The position numbers and the translations under genes were made by a program. This document shows positions 53,016 to 62,425 of a stretch of 64,000 nucleotides of DNA, in pieces. Source of the stretch: an uncultured Campylobacter sp. GTDB taxonomy: Bacteria; Campylobacterota; Campylobacteria; Campylobacterales; Campylobacteraceae. The stretch lies in NCBI RefSeq assembly GCF_947255105.1, contig NZ_CAMYFP010000001.1, positions 124,001-188,000 of the forward strand, in the 5' to 3' direction. Each line of letters opens with the position of its first letter. Positions within the stretch are counted from its first letter, which is position 1. A model generated the notes under the pieces. The model did no database searches and was not told the origin of the DNA. It saw only the letters and a program-made list of their open reading frames with translations.

Positions 53016-53639
53016 GTGATAAAATTAGCAATATTTGACTTTGACTCAACGTTGATGGATGGCGAAACTATCACCATCTTTGCAAAAGAGGTAGGAAAGA
53101 GCGATGAGGTCGCAAAGATAACTCACAGAGCAATGAGTGGAGAGCTTGATTTTTACCACTCACTTAAAGAAAGAGTTGCACTTTTAAAGGGAGTTGATAT
53201 CCAAAAAATCGAGCTTATCGCTCGAAATTTACCCTTTATAAATGGCGCAAAAGAGATCATTAGCTATCTCAAAGAAAAAAACATAAAGGTAGTTGTCTTT
53301 AGCGGTGGCTTTCACATAGCAACAGATCACGCCAAGCAGATTTTAGGCTTTGATGCAAGTTTTGCCAACTATTTAGATGTCAAAGATGGCAAGTTAAGTG
53401 GCGAAGTCTATGGCGAGATGATGTTTGATAGAGCAAAAGGTGCTGTTTTAAAAGAGCTAAAAGAGCTTTTTGCACTCAAAAAAGAGGAGGTGCTCGCTGT
53501 TGGAGATGGCGCCAATGATATAAGTATGTTCAAAGAAGCTGGTGTTTCTATAGCATTTTGTGCCAAAGAGGTTTTGAAGGCACATGCAACACATTGTGTA
53601 GATATAAAAGATTTAAGGGAGATAAAAAAATATGTATAA
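53016..53639 (+). CDS. serB: SerB, phosphoserine phosphatase
   Basis: A 207-residue HAD-family hydrolase for the last step of serine synthesis. The catalytic motif is IFDFDSTLMDGET (Asp8 nucleophile, Asp10), motif II is VVFSGGFHIA, and motif IV is AVGDGANDISMFKEAG. It starts at GTG 53016 with GGAG upstream. Shorter than E. coli SerB because it lacks the N-terminal ACT domain; this is normal in the phylum. It overlaps tal by eight bases. Confidence 0.94.
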   Translation: MIKLAIFDFDSTLMDGETITIFAKEVGKSDEVAKITHRAMSGELDFYHSLKERVALLKGVDIQKIELIARNLPFINGAKEIISYLKEKNIKVVVFSGGFHIATDHAKQILGFDASFANYLDVKDGKLSGEVYGEMMFDRAKGAVLKELKELFALKKEEVLAVGDGANDISMFKEAGVSIAFCAKEVLKAHATHCVDIKDLREIKKYV

Positions 53640-54591
53640 AAAGTTTAGTTTATGGTGTGACTTTATAGAGAGAGATTTTATTGAAAATGAGTTTGCTAGG
53701 CTGATAGATAGTGGCATTGTCAATGCAGCTACCTCCAATCCAGCGATATTTAAAGAGTCCATACTAAACTCACCAGCCTACAAAGAGCAACTAAGCAAGC
53801 TTAAAGGCAGGGATAAAAAAGAGATTTATGAAACATTGGCTATAACTGACATTAGAAATGCTGCCAAAAAGCTACTTAAAAACTACGAAAAGGGCGATGA
53901 TGGTTTTATAAGTATTGAGGTAGATCCTAGACTTTGCGATGATGAAGTTTTGACTATAGATGAGGGAGTTAGGCTATTTAAGAGTATAAATATGCCAAAT
54001 GTTATGATAAAAATACCAGCTACAAAGGCGGGATATGGCGCTATGAGAGAGCTTTTGTCAAGAGGAATCAACATAAATGCAACTTTGATTTTTTCGCCAA
54101 CTCAAACAACCAAGTGCCTAGAAGTTATAAAAGATGGCATGGATAGTTGCAAACAAGAGAGCTTGCCGCACGCTGTTATAAGTATCTTTGTAAGCCGTTT
54201 TGATAGAGCGGCGGATGAGAAACTAGATGATAAGTTTAGATTAGGTATTTTAAATGCTACAAAGTGCTATCATCTCATAGAAAATGCAGCCGTTAAAAAT
54301 ACAAGAGCCCTTTTTGCAAGCACAGGAACAAAAAGCGATAAGTTGCCAAAGGACTACTATATAAAAGAACTTATGTATAAAAACAGCATAAACACAGCAC
54401 CACTTGAGGCCATCAAGAGTTTTATCAAAAATAACAACAAGATAAAAGAGCCGCTCTGCATGGAAGAGGTGGAAAAAGAGCTGTCAATGATACAAAAGAA
54501 GATAAATTTAGACAAGCTTTATGAAAAGCTCTTAAATGATGGCTTAGAGCAGTTTAAAAAAGCCTTTGATGAAATCCTAAAGTCCATATAA
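53632..54591 (+). CDS. tal: Transaldolase
   Basis: A 319-residue enzyme of the non-oxidative pentose phosphate pathway. The Schiff-base lysine lies in PNVMIKIPATKAGYGAM, and other motifs are TSNPAIFKESIL at the N-terminus and NATLIFSPTQTTKCLE and VSRFDRAADEKL. The length is typical of the Tal group B proteins. serB-tal-pilT follow one another closely. Confidence 0.93.
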   Translation: MYKKFSLWCDFIERDFIENEFARLIDSGIVNAATSNPAIFKESILNSPAYKEQLSKLKGRDKKEIYETLAITDIRNAAKKLLKNYEKGDDGFISIEVDPRLCDDEVLTIDEGVRLFKSINMPNVMIKIPATKAGYGAMRELLSRGININATLIFSPTQTTKCLEVIKDGMDSCKQESLPHAVISIFVSRFDRAADEKLDDKFRLGILNATKCYHLIENAAVKNTRALFASTGTKSDKLPKDYYIKELMYKNSINTAPLEAIKSFIKNNNKIKEPLCMEEVEKELSMIQKKINLDKLYEKLLNDGLEQFKKAFDEILKSI

Positions 54592-54602
54592 GGAGAGAAG
54601 TG

Positions 54603-55757
54603 ATGGATAAAATTGACACTCAAACCATAAGGCTAAATAGGCTTTTGGAGTTTTTGATAAAACATAACGGAAGTGACCTTCACATCAAATCCAACGCACT
54701 AATCTCTGCAAGGGTAAATGGTGATATTGTAAAGATTACCAAAGATAAATTTACTATGGAAGATGGCGACGCACTTGCCAAAGAGCTACTTGGCATAAGA
54801 TATGCTGAGTTTCTAAAAGAAAAAAATATCGACTTTAACTACACTCTTAACAACGAATACCGCTTTAGAGTAAATATGTTTTTACAAATTGATGGTGTAA
54901 GCGCTGTTTTTAGAGCCATTCCTATGACAATACCAACGATTGATGAGCTAAATCTTCCTAAAATTCTAAAAAAAATCGCCCTTGAGACCTCAAGAGGTAT
55001 TATTTTGGTTACTGGACCAACAGGATGCGGAAAGACTACTACCATTGCAAGTATGATAAATTTGATAAATGAAAACAAACCAAAACATATCATAAGCATA
55101 GAAGATCCTGTTGAGTTTATCTATAAAGATGCCAAAAGTGTAGTCAATCAAAGAGCTTTGGGGCAAGACTGTTCGGACTTTTATGACGCCTTAAGAGCAG
55201 CTCTTAGAGAAGATCCTGATGTTATATTTGTGGGTGAGATAAGAGATACAATTACCATGGAAACTGCCATAAGAGCGGCAGAAACTGGACACTTAGTCTT
55301 TTCAACGCTTCACACAATGGATGCAAAAGATACTCTAAACAGAGTTTTAGGTATGTTTGATGGAAGTGAGCAAAACCGCATTAGAATGGCATTTGCCTCT
55401 GTTCTTGGAGCTGTTATTTGTCAAAGACTTGTAAGAACAGTAGGTAACAAAAGAAGAGCTGCAGTTGAGATTATGATAAAAAATGCAAGAATCGAAGATA
55501 TGATTTTGACTGGAAGAGAGCATGAGCTAGATGATGCCATAAAAGATGGTAAAAATACCTATGGAATGCAGACTTTTGGGCAACATCTTTTGGAGCTTTA
55601 TGTTAATGGAGTCATTACGATGGACGAAGCGCTAGAAAAGAGTAGCAATAGAGCAGACTTGGAGATGGAGATAAGAAATCAACACCTAAAAACTGAAGAT
55701 GCAAAAAGATATCAAGAGCAAGAAGAGGTAGGCGAGATAGCTCTTCAAGATATTTAA
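54603..55757 (+). CDS. PilT/PilU-type retraction ATPase
   Basis: A 384-residue secretion/pilus ATPase. Motifs in order are GSDLHIKSNALISARVNG near residue 30, Walker A VTGPTGCGKTTTIASM, the Asp box SIEDPVEFIY, Walker B DPDVIFVGEIRD and the His box TGHLVFSTLHTMDA. The C-terminal part (DDAIKDGKNTYGMQTFGQHL) is closer to PilU than to PilT. No pilus gene is near it in this window. ATG 54603 follows GGAGAAG; GTG 54600 is an alternative. It ends before a strong terminator. Confidence 0.88.
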   Translation: MDKIDTQTIRLNRLLEFLIKHNGSDLHIKSNALISARVNGDIVKITKDKFTMEDGDALAKELLGIRYAEFLKEKNIDFNYTLNNEYRFRVNMFLQIDGVSAVFRAIPMTIPTIDELNLPKILKKIALETSRGIILVTGPTGCGKTTTIASMINLINENKPKHIISIEDPVEFIYKDAKSVVNQRALGQDCSDFYDALRAALREDPDVIFVGEIRDTITMETAIRAAETGHLVFSTLHTMDAKDTLNRVLGMFDGSEQNRIRMAFASVLGAVICQRLVRTVGNKRRAAVEIMIKNARIEDMILTGREHELDDAIKDGKNTYGMQTFGQHLLELYVNGVITMDEALEKSSNRADLEMEIRNQHLKTEDAKRYQEQEEVGEIALQDI

Positions 55758-55774
55758 GTTAGCTAAAGGATTGT

Positions 55775-55808
55775 AAGATAGAAATTCAGGGTAGTTTCTA
55801 TCTTTTTT
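55775..55808 (+). terminator. Rho-independent terminator after pilT
   Basis: A perfect ten-base stem AAGATAGAAA (55775-55784) / TTTCTATCTT (55795-55804) with a ten-base loop, followed by more T residues. It ends the lpxB-greA-...-pilT run and isolates the autotransporter gene. Confidence 0.8.
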
Positions 55809-56074
55809 CTATTTGGTGGTCAAATTTATTTTTTCTTTTAAATCGCCCAAATTTGGTTTAATAAATTTCACTATAACTTTATCATTTGTATTTTTTTCAT
55901 CATCTTAAATTTACAATTTAAATAGAGAAAGAGCTCCAAGATAGCACCTTTTCATCATATGAAATTTAGACTAAATTTATATCAAATTTATATTAAATTT
56001 AAGCAAAAATTTATTTTCTCATTTTGTGACTTTTGATAAAATATTTTTCCAAAGAAACCACTTGGAGAAATATC
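55809..56074. other. AT-rich leader region of the autotransporter
   Basis: About 270 bases without a gene. The DNA is very AT-rich with repeated AAATTTA words (several between 55965 and 56010), and a -10-like GATAAAAT near 56034-56041. It probably holds the autotransporter promoter. I see no clear repeat of insertion-element type. Confidence 0.4.
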
Positions 56075-59000
56075 ATGAAAAACTTATCACTGTCAATAAG
56101 TTTTGCCTGTTGCATTGCAAGCGCCCAAAATATCGATATAAGCAACTTTTATTATAGAGATTTTTTGGACTTTGGACAAAACAAAGGCATATTTAAAAAT
56201 GGCGGATTAGAACTAACTGGCAAAGACGGCACAAAGTTAAAGTTCCCAAACGCACCTAGTTTTAGCGCCTCTAGCAATTATGGCTCATTAACTCATGTTG
56301 GACGCGGATTTGTAGCAACAGCCAATCACGTAAGTAGCCCGATAGATATAGCCGAGCTTCGCAAATTTGGGCTTAGTGACTACAACATAGCAAACCAAAA
56401 TGTTGGCAATATAAATGGCATTTCAAAGCCCTATGGAAGAGATAGTAAGTTTCTTCGCTTAAACAAATATATTGTTGAGGGCGAAGTGGATATGCTAGAT
56501 ACTACAAATACCACAACTTCATCCAGCCAGCAAAATGAAGCGACAAATTTAGAGAAGTTTAAAAGCGAGCTTGATAAGTTAAAAGATAGTGATGGCAACC
56601 TCTATCTATATCAAGCAGGTAGCGGAGTTATTAAGCTACGAAATGCCCAAAAAAGCCTTATGCAAACAAACAGCTCACAAAGTGGGCAATCAAAAGGTGG
56701 CGGCTTTGGAACGCTTAACTACGAAGCGATAAAATATGGCGACCTTGTAACTTGCGACGATTGCCAAACAGGCGATAGTCGTGGAATTGTCTTTAACTAT
56801 GCACCAGATGAAAAGTTTAATAACCGTATCACTAACGGCGATAGTGGAAGTGGCATTTATGCATATGATAGCAATAACAAAAAATGGCTTTTGCTAGGCG
56901 TTGTTTCACAAAGCTTAGAGCATTTAGGATTAAATGAAGCAAAAATTTCTTATGTATCACAAAAAGACTTGGATGATTACCGCAAAAACTTTGAGCAAAA
57001 TATCGCATTAAACCAAAGCCAAAACTACACAATGAACAATAGTGGCTTGATAGATGATGAGAGTTTTACTCAAAACAAAGATATAGTTTTTAGTGGTGGT
57101 GGAACTATTGAGGTTAAAGGAAACATTTACCGAAATATAAGCGGCTATGCTGGTGGCTTTGTCTTTTCTGACGCAAATTCGTCTACTACATATAAATTTA
57201 TAAATGAAAACGGCTATCTTTTCGATGGCTCTGGACTTGATATTGGTAAAAATGTCACTGTTGAGTGGGCTTTGAGAAATAAAAGCGGCGAGAGTTTGCA
57301 TAAGGTCGGTGCTGGAACGCTTATCGTAAAAACTGCCTACACACCAACAGCAAAAGAAAATCTTGGTTATCTTAAAGTTGGCGAGGGCAAAGTAGAGCTT
57401 GATAGCGATAAAAAGGCATTTGAGGGCATTTATATCACAAGCGGGCGAGCTAGTGTGGTGCTAAAAGAGGGCAGAGGTGAGGCAATTGGCGCTACAAAAA
57501 ATAGCACGAACTCCTACACTTTGTCACAAAACTCCGCCAAAGAAATGGGCTTTTATTTTGGTAAAAATGGCGGTAAATTTGATCTAAATGGCAACTCTTT
57601 GCACTTAAATACAATTGCTGCAAACGATAATAGAGCCATTGTTACAAACTCAAATATAAATTTAGCAAACTTAGAGATTGATGGCTTTGGCTACAGCGCA
57701 GACAACGAAAAAACTACCAAAAAAGCCGATACTATCATTCATGCATCTATTGGCGAAAACCTAAATCTTATCACCAAAAGTGACACCAAAACGGATAAAA
57801 GCCTTATTTTTGATGGCGATATCAACATCAAAGGCAAGTTAGAAGCCAACAATTCAAACATCGTTTTGCAAGGCCACCCAACAGCCCATGCAACGCTTAG
57901 TAATGATGAGACTGTTGCTAAAATCAAAACCGCCGAAAGTGCCACAAAAAAAGCAATGGCTGATTATATGGATCTAAGAAAGCCATCAAATTTACACCAG
58001 CCTGATTGGGATGAGCGAAATTTCAGCATAAATGGTGGCATAAAACTTACAAACTCAACTCTTACACTTGGCAAAGCAGCCAAGCTAAAAGCCGATATTA
58101 ACGCAACCAACAACTCACAAATCAACTTTGGCGCAAAGCACTTTATCGATGAGAGCGACACCAAAAACATCTGGGGCGGTGGATTTGGCTACTCTCAAGT
58201 TGTAAAAAGTGGCGATTTAAAGGATGATGAGAGTTATGAAAACAGCTCATATAGTGGCACAATTGTTGCAGATGGTGGCAAAATAGACTCGCAATTTAGC
58301 AACTTTGCGCCAAATTTAGAGCTTTTGGGCGGCGCAACTTTAAGTGCAAAATATCTTACTTTAAATAGAGAAAACCATCTCAATTTTCAAGGCTCAACTG
58401 CACAAATAGAAAATTTAGTGATAAGAGAGCTTTCAGATTTAAACGGAAAGGTTACACTTGATGGAGCCTCTAAACTTGAAGTGCAAAAGGGGCTTGTTTT
58501 TGACAGCTCAACTTTTAATTTAGGCTCACTCCAAAATTTAGGCTCAAACTCAATCACTTTAGCGCCCAACCACAACTTAACTCTTTTAAATGGCTCAAAT
58601 GTAGATGTCAACGACTACTCAAACAGCGGCGAAAATGGCGAAATTGTGGTGCGTAACTCGGCTCTAAAAGCCACAAAAATGAGTTTTGAAAAGAGCGCCA
58701 AGGTGTTTTTAGATAGTGGCGAGTTAAAATCAGATGGCGATTTTGTGGCAAAAGATTTAAATTTCACTCTTACAAACTCAAGCAATTTTAAGGCAAATTC
58801 ACTTCAAAGCACAAACAAAAGCGATATTGTCATTGACAAAGGCTCAGCTCTAAAGACAGCTGGCGATATAGAGTTAGCAAAAGCAAAGATTAGTTTAAAT
58901 GGCGAAAACTCAAGCCTAGAAGCTAGAAATTTAACTTTAACTGATAGTTCAAATATCGTTTTAAAAGATAGAGCCGAAGTAGCAGTGCAAGAGCTAAAAG

Positions 59001-60766
59001 CTAAGAATTTAAACCTAACTCTTGCAAACTCAACCAAATTTAGTGCTAAAACACTTAACATAAGCGATGGGCTAAATTTAAATGTCGATGAAAACTCAAG
59101 TATTGTTGCTACCACGCTTGAACTAAACAACATCAACAATGCAAATATTGGCAGAAATGTTGCATTTTCTAGCTTAAATTTAAACCAAAGCAACGCCCAA
59201 ATAGCTGCACTTTCAAATAGCCAAAATGTTGCCTTAAAAAACAGCTCCACTCTACAAATTGATGAGCTAAATTTCAACCAAAGTGCCACTCTATCAAGCG
59301 ATGAGAGTTCAAAGGCAGAGGTTAAAAGAGCTAAATTTGACGCAAACGAGGGCTTAAATTTGACTCAAAGCAACCTTATTGTGAGTGAGAATTTTACACT
59401 AAAAAATGTCGGCAAAAATCTTGGCACTACCACCAACAAAGATGAAGCCCTAAAAAAGGATATGCTAGCCTTTAATTTTGCAAAAGATCTAACACTTCAA
59501 AATGGCGCCAAAGTCAATGTGGATTTTGCAAACATCGTAAAGCGGGATAACGCAAACTTGCAGTTTGATAAGTTTTATGAGATTTTTCAAGCCCGCAATC
59601 TAAATGGCGCAAATTCTCAAGTAAAACTCAATTTAAATGGCACAAACAACAACTTTTATGCGCAAGGCAAGTTTGAAAATAACAGATATTTAGTTTTGTT
59701 TAGAAAGCAAGATCCAAGGAACTTTGAAGAGTTAAATCCACATCTAAAAAACAGAGCCAACTCGCCGCTACTTGAACTTTTGTTGCAACATAACAAAAAC
59801 GATGAGAGCATTGAAAAGGCGGTAAATGAGAGCAGTTATGACAAACTTAATGAAAGATTGGAAAGGATAAATAGAGATTTTGAAACTCTAGCAAAGAGCG
59901 ATGAGTTGGTGTTTAAGATATTGCCGCTTTTACAAAAACAGCAAATTTCTCTTCGCATAGATGAAAACCGCTTTGGCAGAGCAAAAGGTGGCGAGCAAAA
60001 TAGCTCAGCCCAAAGCAATGAGCCACAAAATAGAGTCTTTACAAATGCCGCAAGTAGCCACTTCACAGACAAAGAGGCGAAATTTAACCTTCAGACTATA
60101 AGCATTGGCTATGATAAAAATATCTTTGATGACTTTTTGCTTGGTATCATTGCAAGTGCTTCAACTGCCACGCTTTCATCAGACGAGATGAAATTTAAAC
60201 CCCAAATTTACTCCGTTTCGCTCTACTCAAATGCTATTTTAAGTGATGGAGAGTTGCAAAATGAGCTTAGTTTTTCATCACTTAGTGGTGATAAAACGAT
60301 AGCAGAGGTAACAGGCAGACAAAAAGGCAAGACTCTATTTTTTGAGACGCTTTATAAATTTGGTCACAAGAGTTTCAAGCCGCTAGTTTTAGCAAGGATA
60401 AATGCCAATAAGATGGATGAATTTTGTGCTGGAGAGTATAGGCAAAAAGGGGCAAATGATCTAAGTCTTGACTTTGGAGTTGGCGGGCAGATGATTTGGC
60501 AAAAGGAAAGTGGCTTTTATAGTGCTACTTTAACAGCCCAAAGAGCTGTTTTTCACACTCAAAAAGATGTTGATTTGACCTTAACAAACGCTCAAAAGCT
60601 CATCTCATACAAAACAAATGAGCCAAGTTTTAGCTTCAATCTCTACGCAAGCGGGATTGAAAACTTCACAAATGGTCTCTTTTTGCGATATGGCATAACT
60701 GCATTTATCGATACGAACTCATATAAGGGTATCAAGGGCGATTTGCAAGTGGGATATAGATTTTAG
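56075..60766 (+). CDS. S6-family serine protease autotransporter
   Basis: A 1563-residue type V secreted protein. A signal peptide spans residues 1-18 (SISFACCIASAQ). The protease domain has an S6-type triad: His85 in ATANHVSSP, Asp123 in YGRDSKFLRLNKYI (like the DxxxPRLxKxVTE motif of IgA1 proteases) and Ser257 in NGDSGSGIY. A long beta-helix passenger (about 330-1230) of Asn/Ser/Leu repeats follows (LTLTDSSNIVL, LTLANSTKFSA), then an alpha-helical linker near 1240-1310 and a C-terminal beta-barrel (about 1330-1563) ending in Phe. I chose ATG 56075, which has GGAGAAA upstream. The gene is intact and free-standing. The substrate is unknown; other members cleave host IgA, mucin or spectrin. 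Confidence 0.9.
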   Translation: MKNLSLSISFACCIASAQNIDISNFYYRDFLDFGQNKGIFKNGGLELTGKDGTKLKFPNAPSFSASSNYGSLTHVGRGFVATANHVSSPIDIAELRKFGLSDYNIANQNVGNINGISKPYGRDSKFLRLNKYIVEGEVDMLDTTNTTTSSSQQNEATNLEKFKSELDKLKDSDGNLYLYQAGSGVIKLRNAQKSLMQTNSSQSGQSKGGGFGTLNYEAIKYGDLVTCDDCQTGDSRGIVFNYAPDEKFNNRITNGDSGSGIYAYDSNNKKWLLLGVVSQSLEHLGLNEAKISYVSQKDLDDYRKNFEQNIALNQSQNYTMNNSGLIDDESFTQNKDIVFSGGGTIEVKGNIYRNISGYAGGFVFSDANSSTTYKFINENGYLFDGSGLDIGKNVTVEWALRNKSGESLHKVGAGTLIVKTAYTPTAKENLGYLKVGEGKVELDSDKKAFEGIYITSGRASVVLKEGRGEAIGATKNSTNSYTLSQNSAKEMGFYFGKNGGKFDLNGNSLHLNTIAANDNRAIVTNSNINLANLEIDGFGYSADNEKTTKKADTIIHASIGENLNLITKSDTKTDKSLIFDGDINIKGKLEANNSNIVLQGHPTAHATLSNDETVAKIKTAESATKKAMADYMDLRKPSNLHQPDWDERNFSINGGIKLTNSTLTLGKAAKLKADINATNNSQINFGAKHFIDESDTKNIWGGGFGYSQVVKSGDLKDDESYENSSYSGTIVADGGKIDSQFSNFAPNLELLGGATLSAKYLTLNRENHLNFQGSTAQIENLVIRELSDLNGKVTLDGASKLEVQKGLVFDSSTFNLGSLQNLGSNSITLAPNHNLTLLNGSNVDVNDYSNSGENGEIVVRNSALKATKMSFEKSAKVFLDSGELKSDGDFVAKDLNFTLTNSSNFKANSLQSTNKSDIVIDKGSALKTAGDIELAKAKISLNGENSSLEARNLTLTDSSNIVLKDRAEVAVQELKAKNLNLTLANSTKFSAKTLNISDGLNLNVDENSSIVATTLELNNINNANIGRNVAFSSLNLNQSNAQIAALSNSQNVALKNSSTLQIDELNFNQSATLSSDESSKAEVKRAKFDANEGLNLTQSNLIVSENFTLKNVGKNLGTTTNKDEALKKDMLAFNFAKDLTLQNGAKVNVDFANIVKRDNANLQFDKFYEIFQARNLNGANSQVKLNLNGTNNNFYAQGKFENNRYLVLFRKQDPRNFEELNPHLKNRANSPLLELLLQHNKNDESIEKAVNESSYDKLNERLERINRDFETLAKSDELVFKILPLLQKQQISLRIDENRFGRAKGGEQNSSAQSNEPQNRVFTNAASSHFTDKEAKFNLQTISIGYDKNIFDDFLLGIIASASTATLSSDEMKFKPQIYSVSLYSNAILSDGELQNELSFSSLSGDKTIAEVTGRQKGKTLFFETLYKFGHKSFKPLVLARINANKMDEFCAGEYRQKGANDLSLDFGVGGQMIWQKESGFYSATLTAQRAVFHTQKDVDLTLTNAQKLISYKTNEPSFSFNLYASGIENFTNGLFLRYGITAFIDTNSYKGIKGDLQVGYRF

Positions 60767-61026
60767 TCTATTTTTGGCGTGAAGTTTTTCTTTGCGCCAA
60801 ACTTAAACTCTTTTATGACAATCAACAACCTTTCAAAGAGAAAAGAATTCAAATTTAAAGATAAAAGTTTAAATTTATCACATTTCTAAAACTTTAAATT
60901 TATAGATAAAAACAAAAAATTTCTCAAATTTCATCAAAATTTGAAAACAATCCATCCAACTTTGACTCAAAAAAGGTGTATAATCCAAAAATTATCCATT
61001 TAAATTTTAGTTCAAAAAGGATTTTT
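60767..61026. other. Region between autotransporter and dcuC
   Basis: About 260 bases without a gene. TTTGGCG (60773-60779) pairs with CGCCAAA (60795-60801), a weak possible terminator without a T run. A TATAAT box at 60979-60984 is the probable -10 of dcuC. Very AT-rich in between. Confidence 0.4.
60979..60984 (+). promoter_or_regulatory. -10 box of dcuC
   Basis: A perfect TATAAT 43 bases before the chosen dcuC start, preceded by an A-rich stretch. No -35 box at the right distance. Confidence 0.5.
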
Positions 61027-62415
61027 ATGTTTGGAATTGTAATCGCAACAGTGGTTTTGTTTCTCGTTGGTTGGGCGATACTTAAGGGAAAATACGCTCC
61101 GCTAACTCTGTTTTTAGCTGGTGTTTTTATGCTGGTATGTTCAGTTTTGTTGGAAACTGGCTCATTTATGCCAAAAAAAGCGTTGCCAACAGGAAATGAC
61201 TACCTAAACATCATCGAATTTATTAGGTATATGTTCTCAAATCGCTTGGCAAATCTTGGTTTAATCATCATGCTTATGGTTGGTTTTGCCTCATATATGA
61301 CACATATTGGCGCAAACAACGCATTTGTCGCCATTGTCACAAAGCGATTGAAGGCGTTAAAAAATCCATATATTATGATTTTTATAGCATTTCTTATAGC
61401 AAAATTAATTAGCATGGTTATTACTAGTGCGGCTGGGCTTGGTGTGCTTTGTTTGGCACTTCTTGGTCCAATTTTGGCATCTCTTGGACTAAACAAACTA
61501 ACAATTGGCTCAATTTGTGCTATGTCAGGTGCTGCGTCAATGGTGCTAATTGGCGGTTCAACTGCGGCTTCTGCAAAAGCAACAGGGCTATCGATACTTG
61601 ATTATGTATTTTTGTATAAAATCCCAGCTGCAATTCCTACAATTATCGTTATGGGTATAGCGCTTGTCTTTTGGAATATGTATCTTGATAAAAAAGAGGG
61701 CTGGGTCTGTAAAAATCACGTCGGAGAGAGTTTGGAATTTGATGGCGAGGTTGAGACACCAAAAGAGGTAGCACCTAAAATTTATGCTATTTTGCCATTT
61801 TTGCCAATGATTTTGGTTGTTGTTTTTTCAAAATATTGCATTAGCTCAATCAAGCTTGACATCTCAGCTATTATAATTTTATCGGTCGTTATTGCTATGA
61901 TTTGCGATACTTTTAGACATAAATTTAGCTTTGCTCCAATAGCAGATGGCTTGAAGCTCTTTTTCCAATCCATGGGACGTGCTTTAAGTGGCGTTGTCGT
62001 GCTAATCATAGCAGCTGGCGTGTTTGCTGAGGGATTTAAGGCACTTGGAATGATAGATGCTATTGTAAATTTAGCCAACACGCTTGGATTTGGCGGATTT
62101 GGAATGTCAGTGCTTTTTGTTGTCATTACAACGCTTGTTACTATTGTTGCTGGCTCAAATGGCGCTAGTTTTTATCCACTTGTAGAGATGGTTCCAAGTA
62201 TCGCAGGAAAATTAGGTGTTAGCTCGGTAATGCTTGTGCTTCCAATGCATCAAGCCTCTACAATCGCTCGTCCGCTTTCGCCTATTGCTGGGGTTGTTGT
62301 GGCAATTGCTGGAATGCTTAAAGTAAATCCTTTTGCACTTGTAAAAAGGTGCAGCGTGCCTGCGATTTTGGGCTTGATAAGTCATCATATATTTGTATTT
62401 TTACTAGCTTTATAA
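61027..62415 (+). CDS. dcuC: DcuC-type C4-dicarboxylate transporter
   Basis: A 462-residue inner-membrane transporter of the DcuC family, which exports succinate and takes up fumarate or aspartate in anaerobic fumarate respiration. About twelve membrane helices; characteristic segments are FASYMTHIGANNAFVAI near residue 94, MSGAASMVLIGGSTAASAKA near residue 172 and the C-terminal MHQASTIARPLSPIAGVVV. I chose ATG 61027 with AAAAAGG seven bases upstream; the frame from 60976 includes the promoter. Fits the fumarate-respiring physiology of Campylobacter. Confidence 0.9.
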   Translation: MFGIVIATVVLFLVGWAILKGKYAPLTLFLAGVFMLVCSVLLETGSFMPKKALPTGNDYLNIIEFIRYMFSNRLANLGLIIMLMVGFASYMTHIGANNAFVAIVTKRLKALKNPYIMIFIAFLIAKLISMVITSAAGLGVLCLALLGPILASLGLNKLTIGSICAMSGAASMVLIGGSTAASAKATGLSILDYVFLYKIPAAIPTIIVMGIALVFWNMYLDKKEGWVCKNHVGESLEFDGEVETPKEVAPKIYAILPFLPMILVVVFSKYCISSIKLDISAIIILSVVIAMICDTFRHKFSFAPIADGLKLFFQSMGRALSGVVVLIIAAGVFAEGFKALGMIDAIVNLANTLGFGGFGMSVLFVVITTLVTIVAGSNGASFYPLVEMVPSIAGKLGVSSVMLVLPMHQASTIARPLSPIAGVVVAIAGMLKVNPFALVKRCSVPAILGLISHHIFVFLLAL

Positions 62416-62425
62416 AGGAAAAAAT

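Noticed and set aside
55809..56074. AAATTTA-rich stretch before the autotransporter as a repeat array or attachment site
   Set aside because: The words are irregularly spaced and similar A/T words occur in most intergenic regions of this window; I see no matching direct repeat after the gene.
58804..59289. 161-codon minus-strand frame opposite the autotransporter
   Set aside because: It is antisense to the passenger coding region, has low-complexity Phe/Ser/Leu composition mirroring the Asn/Ser/Lys-rich sense strand, and no ribosome site.
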